64,000 bases of DNA from Arthrobacter zhaoxinii (GCF_025244925.1 NZ_CP104275.1:1426001-1490000), one strand, 5' to 3'. Positions 10,038 to 22,172 are shown, counted from the stretch's first letter. Numbers and translations are program-made. Notes: generated from the sequence alone by a model not told the origin.

Positions 10038-10523
10038 TCAGCGGCCCTGCGTGAGAGCTTCCACGAGCTTCTCGGGACGCCGCGTCGAGGTCAGCCAGTA
10101 GGGCGTGCGGTCCGCCGGATCCGTGATTTCAATGCGGACCACCGGCGAAATCCAGCCCCGGATGCACATGTAGGCCGTGGCGTTCAGTGCCGGACCGCGC
10201 TGCATGGTGGCGTCTTCACCGCGGAAGGCCTCCACCTTGCCGATGAAGCGGCGCTCGATCTGTGCCCGGCCAACCTGCAGGGTTTCCGGAGTGACCCGGA
10301 TCTGGGGGGTCGACATAACGAGCAGGACGGCAAAAATAACGGCGGCAACTACGGCACCGGTGATTCCGGCCCCAAGGCTGATCGGGACAAACACAAGGAT
10401 GCAGGCGGCGGCGAGGAGGGCCGCGACCAACCAGATCCCGAGGGAGGGAGTGAGGCGTTCGGAATACAGCACGGTGCCGGCGGAGCTCTTTGAGGAACGG
10501 CTCTGTGGGGAAGGGGATGACAT
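10038..10523 (-). CDS. DUF3093 family membrane protein
   Basis: A 161-residue protein with a serine-rich cytoplasmic N-terminus and two adjacent transmembrane segments (residues about 28-50 and 52-70). A soluble C-terminal domain follows, with GWISPVVRIEI and the closing TSTRRPEKLVEAL pattern typical of DUF3093. The function is unknown; this family sits next to dut and DUF4193 in many actinobacteria. It faces dut divergently and its stop abuts that of the DUF4193 gene. ATG 10523 is the natural start. Confidence 0.88.
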   Translation of the reverse strand: MSSPSPQSRSSKSSAGTVLYSERLTPSLGIWLVAALLAAACILVFVPISLGAGITGAVVAAVIFAVLLVMSTPQIRVTPETLQVGRAQIERRFIGKVEAFRGEDATMQRGPALNATAYMCIRGWISPVVRIEITDPADRTPYWLTSTRRPEKLVEALTQGR

Positions 10524-10732
10524 ACCCCCAGCTTTTCACCTTTGGCGGGGCATTTCATCCCGCGCCGTGCCGGGTGCCGGATGCCCGGCGGCCACACAGG
10601 AAAACGCGCTAAAGTGTGGGGGTTGGCACGGCGGCCGGGCCCTGGACGGCTCTGTCCGCCGGGAAGCTTCCACACCCCGTGCAGCCCGCCGGGGCAGCAG
10701 CTGTCGGAAATCTATGGAAACCGGAGAAACTG

Positions 10733-11203
10733 GTGCAAGGTGCAGGGACCACGTTGAAGGTACAGCTGAAAATGCTTGACGACGGGCTGGAACCGCCGTC
10801 GTACGCGCACCCCGGCGACGCCGGAGCCGACCTTCGCTCCCGGATAGACTTCACCCTCGCACCCGGGGAACGTCAGCTCATTCCCACGGGTGTTTCCCTG
10901 GCACTGCCCTTCGGCTATGCAGCCTTTGTCCATCCCCGCTCCGGGCTGGCCACCAAGCACGGCATCAGCATCGTCAATGCACCCGGGACCGTGGATGCCG
11001 GTTACCGCGGCGAAATTTCGGTCACGCTGATCAATACCGATTTGTCGCAGCCGGTGACGCTTCGGCGCGGGGACCGGATTGCCCAGCTCGTGATCCAGCG
11101 GGTGGAAACGGCAGAGTTTGATCCCGTTGACGAGCTGCCGGACTCCGTCCGGGGAGCCGGCGGATTCGGTTCCACCGGAGGGTTCACCGCCGTTCCGGCC
11201 TGA
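10733..11203 (+). CDS. dut: dUTP diphosphatase (dUTPase)
   Basis: Hydrolyses dUTP to dUMP and pyrophosphate, keeping uracil out of DNA and supplying the dTMP route. The trimeric dUTPase motifs appear in order: [10 protein letters not shown] (motif 1), [11 protein letters not shown] (motif 2), [14 protein letters not shown] (motif 3), [10 protein letters not shown] (motif 4) and the C-terminal [11 protein letters not shown] (motif 5). It is about 156 residues long, normal for the family. I choose GTG 10733 because GGAGA lies 6 bases upstream. A TTG at 10754, also with a fair ribosome site, would remove seven residues without touching a motif. Confidence 0.95.
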   Translation: MQGAGTTLKVQLKMLDDGLEPPSYAHPGDAGADLRSRIDFTLAPGERQLIPTGVSLALPFGYAAFVHPRSGLATKHGISIVNAPGTVDAGYRGEISVTLINTDLSQPVTLRRGDRIAQLVIQRVETAEFDPVDELPDSVRGAGGFGSTGGFTAVPA

Positions 11204-11287
11204 TCCGCTTTCCGGTCCCGGGCGGCGGCAGACACTGCGGCGGCCATACTAAGAACTTGCAGACACACGAGAGAAGGAACGTCGGTT

Positions 11288-12013
11288 ATGGCATTTGGGC
11301 GCCGTAGGAAAACCAAGGCAGAGGAAACGGCCGGGACCGAGGCAGCCGCGGAGAACGCAGCGGCCGGGGAACAGGCAGACGCCGGCAGCGGCGCCGTGCA
11401 GGCGGCCGGCGGTCCCTACGATCTCAGCGAGCGTCCCTCCGAGGAAGGCTACATTGACCTCGGAGCCCTCCGGATTGCCGCGTCCCAGGGACTGCAGCTG
11501 AGGCTGGAAGTCGAGGAGAAGACCCAGCGCGTGGTGGCCGTGACGCTGGACCTGGAAGGTTCCAGCCTTCAGCTGCAGGCCTTCGCCGCCCCGCGGTCCG
11601 AGACCCTCTGGGACGATATCCGGGAACAGATCGGCAAGTCCGTGGCCTCGCAGGGCGGAACAGTGGATGAGCGCTCCGGCATCTTCGGCACCGAGCTGCT
11701 GGCCCGGGTGCCCGCGCAGGCCCAGGACGGTTCCAAGGGATACCGCGTGGCCCGCTTTGTCGGTGTCGACGGTCCCCGCTGGTTCCTCCGCGGCGTCTTC
11801 GGCGGCCCGGCCGCAATGAACCCCGACGCCGCCGGCCCCCTCGAGGAAGTCTTCCGCAACGTCGTGGTGGTCCGCGGCGAGCAGCCCCTGCCGCCGCGCG
11901 ACCTGCTGCAGCTGCGCCTGCCGCGCGATGCTTCCCCGCTCCCTCGCCCCGACAAGGCTGCCGCCAAGCCCGCCGCGCCCGAGCGCGGCCCGGAAATCAC
12001 GACGATCGGCTAA
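11288..12013 (+). CDS. DUF3710 domain protein
   Basis: A 241-residue soluble protein. The first about 40 residues are an alanine/glutamate-rich low-complexity stretch beginning with a basic MAFGRRRKTK. The DUF3710 domain (about 45-215) includes YIDLGALRI, a central LWDDIREQI segment and RFVGVDGPRWFLRGVFGG. The function is unknown; DUF3710 is widespread in actinobacteria between dut and an OB-fold gene, exactly as here. ATG 11288 is preceded by GAGAAGGAA 8-9 bases upstream. It is followed 2 bases later by the OB-fold GTG start, so the two are probably cotranslated. Confidence 0.9.
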   Translation: MAFGRRRKTKAEETAGTEAAAENAAAGEQADAGSGAVQAAGGPYDLSERPSEEGYIDLGALRIAASQGLQLRLEVEEKTQRVVAVTLDLEGSSLQLQAFAAPRSETLWDDIREQIGKSVASQGGTVDERSGIFGTELLARVPAQAQDGSKGYRVARFVGVDGPRWFLRGVFGGPAAMNPDAAGPLEEVFRNVVVVRGEQPLPPRDLLQLRLPRDASPLPRPDKAAAKPAAPERGPEITTIG

Positions 12014-12015
12014 CC

Positions 12016-12357
12016 GTGTCAGCAGTCACCGCTTCGCCGCACAGCGTGAGCATCAAATCCCTGCCGGAGCGCGGCCGTGCGTCCTGCTGCGGCTATGTTT
12101 CGGCCATCACCGTGGTTCCGGTCAACGATCCGCCCCGCTTTACGGCGGTGGTCGAGGACTCGATGGCCGAGTACCGGGAAAACCCGGCGACGGCACGGGC
12201 CAAGGTCCGCCTGGTCTGGGTGGGCCAGCGCCGGGTGCCGGGGATCGAGGCGGGAACCTGTCTCGCGTTCGAGGGCATGGTGTCCACTGTGGACGGCCGC
12301 CCCACGATCTTTAATCCCCGCTACGAAATCATTGGACGCCCGGAGGCCGACGCATGA
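12016..12357 (+). CDS. OB-fold nucleic-acid-binding domain protein
   Basis: A 113-residue protein. The segment from about residue 24 to the end fits a single OB fold of the type annotated as nucleic-acid binding in this actinobacterial block: VRLVWVGQRRVPGIEAG, then FEGMVSTVDGRPTIFNPRYEI. It may resemble the OB domain of RecG-type helicases but has no helicase part. GTG 12016 follows the DUF3710 stop by two bases. Its TGA overlaps the ATG of the DUF3159 gene by 4 bases. The fold call comes from sequence pattern; actual nucleic acid binding is inferred. Confidence 0.75.
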   Translation: MSAVTASPHSVSIKSLPERGRASCCGYVSAITVVPVNDPPRFTAVVEDSMAEYRENPATARAKVRLVWVGQRRVPGIEAGTCLAFEGMVSTVDGRPTIFNPRYEIIGRPEADA

Positions 12358-13082
12358 GCACCCCCAAACACCCGGAGGACGGCCAGCCGGACCTGAACCA
12401 GCTCGCAGGCCAGTACGCGGCCCGGGCGGGCGTGGAACGCCGGGACGACGGCCAGATTGATGTGCTCAGGTCCGTCGGCGGTGTCCGCGGACTTGCCGAG
12501 GCCATTATTCCGGGGCTCCTCTTCACCCTGCTCTACACGGTGGGCGCCGAGCTGAACGTCTCGCTGGGAGCGGCCGTGGCCGCAGCCGCCGTGTTTTCGG
12601 TGGCCAACCTTATCCAGCGGCGCCCGCTGATGCAGTCCCTGACCGGTGTGGCAGGCGTCGCCATCTGCGCCTTCGTGGCACTGCGCAGCGGCGACGGCGC
12701 CACGTACTTCGTGCCCGGGTTCTACCTGAACGGCGCCTACATCCTGGCGTTCCTGGTCTCGATCGCAGTGAAGTGGCCGGTTGCCGGACTGTTGTTCGGG
12801 ATGATCCGCGGCGAGAACCTGGACTGGCGCACCGAACCTGTGCGGCTGAAGGCCTACACCTGGGCCAGCTGGATCATCGTGGCGGTCTTCGCGCTCCGGC
12901 TGGCCGTCCAGCTTCCGCTTTTCCTGGCCGGGAACGTGGCCGCGCTGGGCACCATGCGCCTGGCGATGGGCGTACCGCTCTACGCGCTGGGGCTCTGGCT
13001 GGCGTGGGTGGTTTCCCGCCCCTCGGCCATCGCGCCGGAAGCAGCGAGCGGGTCCGCATCCTCTCCGGCACCGGGAGACTGA
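12354..13082 (+). CDS. DUF3159 multi-pass membrane protein
   Basis: A 242-residue integral membrane protein with about five to six hydrophobic segments between residues about 45 and 225. It has an N-terminal cytoplasmic part (GGVRGLAEAIIPGLLF marks the domain start) and a disordered alanine/serine-rich C-terminal tail. DUF3159 has no established function. It is translationally coupled to the OB-fold gene by a 4-base overlap. Its last 103 bases are also read on the opposite strand as the tail of the TrkA-type gene, so the two genes converge and overlap. Confidence 0.88.
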   Translation: MSTPKHPEDGQPDLNQLAGQYAARAGVERRDDGQIDVLRSVGGVRGLAEAIIPGLLFTLLYTVGAELNVSLGAAVAAAAVFSVANLIQRRPLMQSLTGVAGVAICAFVALRSGDGATYFVPGFYLNGAYILAFLVSIAVKWPVAGLLFGMIRGENLDWRTEPVRLKAYTWASWIIVAVFALRLAVQLPLFLAGNVAALGTMRLAMGVPLYALGLWLAWVVSRPSAIAPEAASGSASSPAPGD

Positions 13083-13813
13083 GTTCCGGAGGATTCCGCG
13101 GCAGCCGGCTCGGCGTCGAGGGACTCCCGGCGTGCCTGCGCAGCAGCCTCAGCCGCGGCGGGGGACAGGACCGCCCGCAGTTCGTCCTCGGCCGCGATGG
13201 TGGTGATGAAGAACAGCTCGTCACCGGGCTCGACGACGTCGTCGTTGCTCGGAGTAATGGGAGCGTCGTCGCGCAGGATCGCCACCACGGTGGCATCCTG
13301 CGGCCAGTCGATCGACCCCAGGGTCCGGCCCGTGAGGTGCGAATCGGTGGGAACGGTGAACTCCACCATGGAGGACACCCCGGTCTGCAGGCTCAGCAGC
13401 CGGACCAGGTCTCCGATCTCGACGGCCTCCTCCACCAGGGCGGTCATCAGGCGCGGCGTGTTCACGGCCACGTCCACACCCCACGAATCGTCGAACATCC
13501 AGTCGTTCTTCGGGTTGTTCACCCGGCCCACCGTCCGCGCCACGCCGAATTCACTCTTGGCCAGCAGCGAGACCACGAGGTTGACCTTGTCATCGCCGGT
13601 GGCGGAAACGACGACGTCGGCCTCCTCCAGCAGTGCATCCTTCAACGTGGTGAGCTCGCAGGCATCGCCGATCAGCCACCGTGCTCCGCGCAGCCCGCTG
13701 CGCCCCACACACTCGGGCTTTTCGTCGATCAGCAGCACATCGTGGCCGTGGGACAGCAGCTCCTTGGCAATGGACGAGCCCACGCTGCCGGCACCGGCAA
13801 TCACAACTTTCAC
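12980..13813 (-). CDS. TrkA-type NAD-binding potassium regulator (second gene of pair)
   Basis: A 277-residue cytoplasmic RCK protein. The N-terminal Rossmann fold (GAGSVGSSIA, residues 7-16) binds NAD, and a TrkA_C domain follows about residues 140-220. Such proteins gate potassium channels or Trk transporters. Residues from about 225 are a low-complexity Ala/Glu/Ser tail whose coding sequence runs 103 bases into the opposite-strand DUF3159 gene. GTG 13813 overlaps the stop of the upstream trkA gene by four bases, so the pair is coupled, as in the CeoB/CeoC pair of mycobacteria. No channel or Trk transporter gene is in the window. Confidence 0.88.
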   Translation of the reverse strand: MKVVIAGAGSVGSSIAKELLSHGHDVLLIDEKPECVGRSGLRGARWLIGDACELTTLKDALLEEADVVVSATGDDKVNLVVSLLAKSEFGVARTVGRVNNPKNDWMFDDSWGVDVAVNTPRLMTALVEEAVEIGDLVRLLSLQTGVSSMVEFTVPTDSHLTGRTLGSIDWPQDATVVAILRDDAPITPSNDDVVEPGDELFFITTIAAEDELRAVLSPAAAEAAAQARRESLDAEPAAAESSGTQSPGAGEDADPLAASGAMAEGRETTHASQSPSA

Positions 13814-14484
13814 AGGGACTCCTTGACTGGTTCCTTGGACAGGATCTTGCTGATTTCGGCCGTCCGGTCCACGGACATCATGGCGTGCAGGACGTCACCC
13901 TCCTGGTAGCTGCTGTCCGGCCGCGGCAGGATCCCTTCCCCAAAGCGGGTGATGTAGGCAATCCGGACACCGGCAGCGGTCTCGATACTGCCCAGCGAGC
14001 GTCCCAGCCAGCCTTCATGCAGGGACAGCTCACCGAGGATCAGCCGCCCGGAGGACTCCCGGAAATCGCCGTTGATGCTTTGCTCCGGCAGGATCCGGCG
14101 CAGCACCTGGTCCGCACTCCACCGGACTGCAGCGACCGTGGGGATGCCAAGGCGCTGGTAGATTTCCGCGCGTCCCGGATCGTAGATGCGGGCAACAACG
14201 TGCCCGACGTGGAAGGTCTCGCGGGCGACGCGGGTAGCCAGGATATTGGAGTTGTCGCCGCTGGAAACGGCAGCGAACGCGTAGGCCTCTTCGATGCCCG
14301 CGGCCTTCAGCGTCTCGCGGTCAAACCCGACGCCGGTCACCTTGCGGCCGGTGAAGGTCTGCCGCAGCCGCCGGAACGCCCGCTCGTCCTGGTCGATGAT
14401 GGCCACCGAATGGCCGGCATTGTCCAGGGTATGGGCCAGGCTGACGCCTACGCGCCCGCACCCCATGATCACGTAATGGGCCAA
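13810..14484 (-). CDS. TrkA-type NAD-binding potassium regulator (first gene of pair)
   Basis: A 224-residue RCK protein with a Rossmann dinucleotide site (MGCGRVGVSLA, residues 7-17, then IIDQDERAF) and a C-terminal TrkA_C domain. It is the partner of the next gene; the pair probably forms a heteromeric regulator of potassium uptake. I start it at TTG 14484, which gives the family-typical N-terminus and has GAGGTAGGG upstream. An internal ATG at codon 7 would cut into the first beta strand. It is divergent from the RNA methyltransferase gene across 209 bases. Confidence 0.88.
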   Translation of the reverse strand: MAHYVIMGCGRVGVSLAHTLDNAGHSVAIIDQDERAFRRLRQTFTGRKVTGVGFDRETLKAAGIEEAYAFAAVSSGDNSNILATRVARETFHVGHVVARIYDPGRAEIYQRLGIPTVAAVRWSADQVLRRILPEQSINGDFRESSGRLILGELSLHEGWLGRSLGSIETAAGVRIAYITRFGEGILPRPDSSYQEGDVLHAMMSVDRTAEISKILSKEPVKESL

Positions 14485-14693
14485 CTGCCCTACCTCGGTT
14501 TCGGTTTGGTCCTCTGGGTGGCTGCTCCGCCTTCAGAGGCGGCTGCGCCGTTGTGCCTGACCGTCGGTCCGGCCGTCCGTGCATAAAAAACAATCAACGC
14601 CAGCTTAGTCCCGTCGGCGGCCCAAATAGCACCGCGCCCGGCTCCCGTGGTGAGATGGAGTTTTAGGCCTCTTGAAAGAAGCAGAACCACCCC

Positions 14694-15983
14694 ATGTCAC
14701 TTGAACTCACCATCGGCGCCCCGGCCCACGGCGGCCATTTCGTTGCCCGGCACGAAGGGCGCGTCATTTTTGTCCGGCACGGCCTGCCGGGGGAGCGGGT
14801 CCGGGTCCGGCTCACCGAATCCGGCGAGGACGCCAAATTCTGGCGTGCCGACGTCGTCGAGGTCCTGGAGCCCGCCCAGGGGCGCCGCGAGCATTTCTGG
14901 AAGGACGCCGATGCGCTGCGCGCCGCAGCCCGGGGAAAGCTGCCCGTGGGCGGCGCCGAGTTCGGCCACATCGACCTTGATGTCCAGCGCCGGTTGAAAG
15001 CGGAGATCTTCGCCGAGCAGCTGCGCCGGCTCGGCGGCACCGACCTGGTCCCCGAGGTTGAACCCGCCCTGGAGGAGAGTGCCGACGGCCTGGGCTGGCG
15101 CACCCGCGTCAGTTTCTCGGTGGCACCCAGCGGCCGGCTGGCCATGCACGCCCACCGCTCGGACGAGCTGATTCCGGTCGAGGCCATGCCGCTGGCCACC
15201 GAGGCGATCAACGCCCTGCGGCTGTGGGAAGCGGACTTCACGGGTATGGACCGGGTAGAGGTCGCCGCGCCGGCGGCAGGCGGACAGCCCCTGGTCCTGC
15301 TGATCCCTGCACCGGGAACCCATCCGCGGATGCCGGCCCGGATTGCCCAGAACCTGCCCGACGGCGTGTCCGTGGCAGCCTGGGATCCGGAAACCCATGA
15401 ACTCACCCGCCTCAAGGGCAGGACCTGGGTGCAGGAAACAGTGCTCGGCCACGACTACCGGGTCACCGGTGCAGGGTTCTGGCAGATCCACCGCTCCGCA
15501 CCCCAGACCCTGGCAGCCGCAGTCCTCGAAGGGCTCGACGTGCAGTCCGGGGAATCCGTGGCGGACCTGTACGCAGGTGCCGGGCTGTTCACCGCACCGC
15601 TGGCCGACGCGGCAGGCGAATCCGGCCGGGTGCTCTCGGTGGAAGGATCCCCGGGTGCCAGCCGGGACGCCCGCAAGAACCTCTTCGCCGCACCCCAGGT
15701 TTCCATCAGCCAGGGCCGCGTGGACAAGATGCTCCGCGAGGTCGAGGACCTCGACGTCGTACTGCTGGACCCGCCGCGTGCCGGAGCCGGAAAAACGGTG
15801 GTGCAGCAGATCGATGCCGCCGCGCCCCGCGTGGTCGGCTACGTGTCCTGCGATCCGGCGTCGTTCTCCCGCGACCTGGGCTATTTCCGCAGCGCCGGCT
15901 GGGACATGGACAGCCTGCGGGTCTTTGACCTGTACCCGCATACCCACCACATGGAGTCCTTCGCCGTCCTGCGCAAGCGCTAG
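14694..15983 (+). CDS. TRAM-domain class I SAM-dependent RNA (uracil-5-)methyltransferase
   Basis: A 429-residue member of the TrmA/RlmD/RumA family, which methylates C5 of uracil in tRNA or rRNA. An N-terminal TRAM (OB) domain occupies about residues 1-60. The SAM-binding motif is ADLYAGAGLFTAPLA, then LDPPRAGAGK. The catalytic cysteine is in YVSCDPAS, and the C-terminal general-base region is PHTHHMES. The exact target nucleotide cannot be decided. The four-cysteine iron-sulfur site of E. coli RlmD is not evident. ATG 14694 has GAAAGAAGCAG upstream. The order TrkA pair, this gene, aconitase, dxs is a known actinobacterial arrangement. Confidence 0.88.
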   Translation: MSLELTIGAPAHGGHFVARHEGRVIFVRHGLPGERVRVRLTESGEDAKFWRADVVEVLEPAQGRREHFWKDADALRAAARGKLPVGGAEFGHIDLDVQRRLKAEIFAEQLRRLGGTDLVPEVEPALEESADGLGWRTRVSFSVAPSGRLAMHAHRSDELIPVEAMPLATEAINALRLWEADFTGMDRVEVAAPAAGGQPLVLLIPAPGTHPRMPARIAQNLPDGVSVAAWDPETHELTRLKGRTWVQETVLGHDYRVTGAGFWQIHRSAPQTLAAAVLEGLDVQSGESVADLYAGAGLFTAPLADAAGESGRVLSVEGSPGASRDARKNLFAAPQVSISQGRVDKMLREVEDLDVVLLDPPRAGAGKTVVQQIDAAAPRVVGYVSCDPASFSRDLGYFRSAGWDMDSLRVFDLYPHTHHMESFAVLRKR

Positions 15984-16296
15984 GCGGGAACCACGCCGAA
16001 GCCGCCCGGAAGGCGGCCAGCGAGCCCCGTCACGACGCGTCGTGGCCCATATCTCCTGCGGGCGCCCCTGTAAAGGCTAGGATGGGAGGCAGTTGTCCAG
16101 TCCTGCGCCTTTATGGGGGTTTCCCGGGGGAGTTTCCCGCTTTCGAGCGGTTATTGCCCAGGCAGGGGGCACGTGTCGGCAGGGAAATGAACCACCGGTT
16201 TTCCTGCCGCCCCCCTTGCCCGGCTCTTAGGGAAACCTAACTGGCGGGCAGTTGTGACGTGGACAAAGATAACAAGGTGGCGAGAGGAGTCCTGTT
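15984..16296 (+). promoter_or_regulatory. leader and promoter region of aconitase
   Basis: A 313-base gene-free stretch. A short hairpin (GCCGCC/GGCGGC, 16001-16017) may help end the methyltransferase transcript. A perfect 14-bp palindrome CACGACGCGTCGTG lies at 16031-16044. A -10-like TAGGAT at 16078-16083 has no convincing -35. The DtxR-like palindrome at 16227-16240 is listed separately. A ribosome site GAGAGGAG precedes ATG 16297. The multiple symmetric elements suggest that aconitase expression is controlled by more than one factor. Confidence 0.45.
16227..16240 (+). promoter_or_regulatory. DtxR/IdeR-like iron box candidate before acnA
   Basis: TTAGGGAAACCTAA is a perfect inverted repeat (TTAGG, 4-base spacer, CCTAA) 56 bases before the aconitase start. 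Aligned with the DtxR/IdeR consensus TTAGGTTAGCCTAACCTAA it matches 12 of the first 15 positions but lacks the right end. Aconitase needs an iron-sulfur cluster and is iron-regulated in other actinobacteria, which makes an iron box plausible. This is pattern matching by eye; binding is untested. Confidence 0.45.
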
Positions 16297-19122
<2,826 letters not shown>

Positions 19123-19138
19123 CAGTAAACGCACCACG

Positions 19139-19198
19139 TTCAGGGCCCCGTTTCCCCGATCCGTCCAGAGGGCGGAGGAAGGGAAACGGGGCCCTGAA
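19139..19198 (+). terminator. strong hairpin terminator after acnA
   Basis: An 18-bp perfect stem (19139-19156 pairs with 19181-19198) closes a 24-base loop, 17 bases after the aconitase stop. No T-run follows, as is common for actinobacterial intrinsic terminators. Confidence 0.8.
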
Positions 19199-19296
19199 GC
19201 GTTGGGTAGGAACCGCGGAGCGCACGCCGCGCGTTAGAGTTAATCCATTGCGACGGTGTGCAGTGCCGCCGATACGACTCAAGGGAGGCACCCCTG

Positions 19297-21270
19297 TTGG
19301 GACTTCTGGAAACAATCCGGGATCCTCGGGACCTCAGCAGGCTTTCGCTGACACAGCTGAAGCGGCTTGCTGAGGAGATCCGTTCGTTCCTGATCACTAA
19401 CGTCGCGCAGACCGGCGGGCACCTGGGGCCGAACCTGGGCGTGGTGGAACTGACCATGGGCATCCACCGGGTCTTTGATTCCCCGCGGGACAGCATTGTC
19501 TTTGACACCGGGCACCAGTCCTATGTGCATAAGATCCTCACCGGCCGCCAGGACTTCGCCACGCTGCGCCAGCAGGGCGGCATGTCCGGCTATCCGGCGC
19601 GCGCCGAGTCCGTCCACGACATCGTGGAAAGCTCCCATGCCTCCTCCTCCCTCTCCTGGGCGGACGGCATCTCCCGTGCCCGCCAGCTCAACGGCGAAGG
19701 GGACCGCTACACCGTAGTGATGGTGGGCGACGGCGCCCTGACCGGCGGCATGGCCTGGGAAGCCCTGAACAATATCGCCGCTGACCAGCGGCGCCGCGTG
19801 GTGATCGTCGTCAACGACAACGGCCGCTCCTACGCCCCGACCATCGGCGGACTGGCCGACTACCTCGCCTCCCTGCGGCCCACCATTGACGCGGTGCGCA
19901 CGCACCACGCCTATGAGAACACCCTCGGCTGGTGGCGCGACCGTCTGCAGAAGGGCGGCCCTGCCGGCCGGTTCGCCTACCGCAGCCTGCACGCCGCGAA
20001 GAAGGGCGTCAAGGACTGGTGGACACCGCAGGGCCTCTTCGAGGACCTCGGCATGAAGTATGTGGGACCCATCGACGGCCATGACCTTGACGCCGTCGAA
20101 CGCGCCCTGCATAAGGCCAAGAACTACGCCGGTCCGGTCATTGTGCACGCCATGACCGAGAAGGGACGCGGCTACGCCCCGGCCCGCGCGCACGAGGCAG
20201 ACCAGTTCCACGCCGTCGGCATCATCGATCCTGAAACCGGCGCCCCGGTGGAGCCGGGCGGCAAGGAATCCTGGACCTCCGTGTTCGCCACGGAGATCGC
20301 CGAGATTGCCGACGAACGCAGCGATATCGTCGGGATCACCGGCGCCATGCTGATTCCGGTCGGACTGCACCGGTTCGCCGAGCGGCACCCCGAGCGGGTG
20401 ATCGACGTCGGCATCGCCGAGCAGCATGCCCTCACCTCCGCTGCGGGCATGGCTTTCGGCGGCCTGCATCCGGTGGTGGCGTTGTACGCCACCTTCCTGA
20501 ACCGGGCCTTCGACCAGCTGCTGATGGATGTTGCGCTGCACAAGGCCGGCGTCACGATCGTCCTCGACCGGGCGGGCGTGACCGGCCCCGACGGCGCCAG
20601 CCACCACGGTATGTGGGACATGTCCATGCTGCAGATTGTCCCCGGGCTGCACCTCGCCGCACCGCGCGACGCCACCCGCCTGAAGGAGGAACTGCGCGAA
20701 GCCGTGGCCATCTCGGATGCCCCCAGCGTTGTCCGCTTCTCCAAGGGTACCGTGGGCAGCGATATTGACGCCGTGGAGCGGACCTCCGACGGCGTGGACA
20801 TCCTGGCCCGCCGTCCCACCGGAGACAGCTCCAATGACGTCCTGATCGTCAGTGTGGGTGCCATGGCGGATATGGCCCTTGACGTTGCCGACCGCCTCGG
20901 CGCGCAGGGCATCAGCTCCACCGTGGTGGACCCCCGCTGGGTATTGCCCGTCCCGCGGTCCATCATCAGCATCGCTGCCGAGCACCGGATTGTCATCGTG
21001 ATCGAAGACGGCGTCCGGGCCGGCGGCGTCGGCTCGCGGATCCGGCAGGAAATGCGGGCCGCCGGCGTCGACACAGCACTCAACGAAGTCGGGCTGCCGG
21101 CGGAGTTCCTGGACCACGGCAGCCGGAGCGAGGTGCTTGAGCGGGTGGGACTGACCGCCCGGCAGATCGCCAACGACGTCGTCGCGCAGGTCCTGGGCAC
21201 CAAGGTTCCGTTTGCCCGTCCGCTGCCCGGCTCCGAAATGCCGACGGGGCAGGTGCCGAAGATCCAGTAG
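19297..21270 (+). CDS. dxs: 1-deoxy-D-xylulose-5-phosphate synthase
   Basis: First enzyme of the MEP isoprenoid pathway: condenses pyruvate and glyceraldehyde 3-phosphate using thiamine diphosphate. The ThDP motif [16 protein letters not shown] and the conserved [15 protein letters not shown] and [12 protein letters not shown] segments are intact. The central transketolase domain ([17 protein letters not shown]) and the C-terminal domain follow. It is 657 residues long, normal for the family. I start it at TTG 19297 because GGGAGG lies 8-10 bases upstream and [10 protein letters not shown] is the usual N-terminus. The frame extends to a GTG at 19258 without a ribosome site. It follows acnA but is separated by a terminator. 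Confidence 0.96.
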   Translation: MGLLETIRDPRDLSRLSLTQLKRLAEEIRSFLITNVAQTGGHLGPNLGVVELTMGIHRVFDSPRDSIVFDTGHQSYVHKILTGRQDFATLRQQGGMSGYPARAESVHDIVESSHASSSLSWADGISRARQLNGEGDRYTVVMVGDGALTGGMAWEALNNIAADQRRRVVIVVNDNGRSYAPTIGGLADYLASLRPTIDAVRTHHAYENTLGWWRDRLQKGGPAGRFAYRSLHAAKKGVKDWWTPQGLFEDLGMKYVGPIDGHDLDAVERALHKAKNYAGPVIVHAMTEKGRGYAPARAHEADQFHAVGIIDPETGAPVEPGGKESWTSVFATEIAEIADERSDIVGITGAMLIPVGLHRFAERHPERVIDVGIAEQHALTSAAGMAFGGLHPVVALYATFLNRAFDQLLMDVALHKAGVTIVLDRAGVTGPDGASHHGMWDMSMLQIVPGLHLAAPRDATRLKEELREAVAISDAPSVVRFSKGTVGSDIDAVERTSDGVDILARRPTGDSSNDVLIVSVGAMADMALDVADRLGAQGISSTVVDPRWVLPVPRSIISIAAEHRIVIVIEDGVRAGGVGSRIRQEMRAAGVDTALNEVGLPAEFLDHGSRSEVLERVGLTARQIANDVVAQVLGTKVPFARPLPGSEMPTGQVPKIQ

Positions 21271-21314
21271 TCACGCAGGTCCGGGCGGCCGGACCACTGT
21301 GAAGGGGAGTAGCC

Positions 21315-22172
21315 ATGGCGGACACCGTTCCTGCCCTCGCCGTTACGGGGGCCACCGGCGCCCTGGGCGGCGCCGTCGCCCGGTTGCTCGGGGAAGCCGG
21401 AGTCCGTCAGCGGCTGCTGGCACGGAACACCGCCCGGCTGCCTCAGCTGCCTGATACTCCCGTCTTTGCAGCGTCCTACCTGGACCGGCCGCAGTCCGTC
21501 AGCGCCCTGCGCGGCGTGCAGACACTGTTTATGGTGTCTGCCGACGAGAGCCCGCACCGGGTGGAAGACCAGTGCACGTTCGTAGATGCCGCCGTCGAGG
21601 CCGGGGTGGAGCACCTTGTGTACACGTCTTTCATGGGCGCGGCACCCGATGCCGTCTTCACCCTGGCCCGCGACCATGCCGCCACAGAGGAGTACATTTC
21701 CTCCCGGAACGGGCTCGCGTACACGTTCCTGCGCGACTGCCTCTATCAGGATGTGCTGCCTACCTTTGTCCAGCCCGACGGCGTCATCCGCGGCCCGGCG
21801 GGGGACGGCCGTTTTGCGCCGGTGGCCCGGACCGATGTTGCCCGTACCGCCGTGAAGATCCTGCTCTCCCCGGAACGGCACCGGAACCGCACCTACACCC
21901 TCACCGGTCCCGCCGAGCTGACTATGGACGAGGCAGCAGGCATCCTGTCCGCGGTAACCGGAAGGCGCGTGCGTTATGAGCCGGAGTCCTACGAGCAGGC
22001 CATCGCGTCGCGGACAAAGGCCGGGGCCGCGCAGTGGCAGGCCGAGGCCTGGACCAGCAGTTACCAGGCCATTGAGGCGGGGCAGCTGGCACCGGCCAGC
22101 CCGGACATTGAACAGATCACCGGCATTGCTCCGCTGGGGTTCGAGGATTACCTGCAGCAACGCCGTCAGTAA
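21315..22172 (+). CDS. NmrA-like NAD(P)-binding oxidoreductase
   Basis: A 285-residue atypical short-chain dehydrogenase of the NmrA/QorB group. The nucleotide motif is TGATGALGGAVARLL (residues 11-25). The YxxxK catalytic pair of classical SDRs is not apparent, consistent with NmrA-type proteins that act as NAD(P)H:quinone reductases or redox sensors. The conserved RTDVARTAVKILL and LTGPAELTMDEAA segments support the family. ATG 21315 has GAAGGGGAG about 6 bases upstream. It stands alone after dxs and the substrate is unknown. Confidence 0.85.
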   Translation: MADTVPALAVTGATGALGGAVARLLGEAGVRQRLLARNTARLPQLPDTPVFAASYLDRPQSVSALRGVQTLFMVSADESPHRVEDQCTFVDAAVEAGVEHLVYTSFMGAAPDAVFTLARDHAATEEYISSRNGLAYTFLRDCLYQDVLPTFVQPDGVIRGPAGDGRFAPVARTDVARTAVKILLSPERHRNRTYTLTGPAELTMDEAAGILSAVTGRRVRYEPESYEQAIASRTKAGAAQWQAEAWTSSYQAIEAGQLAPASPDIEQITGIAPLGFEDYLQQRRQ

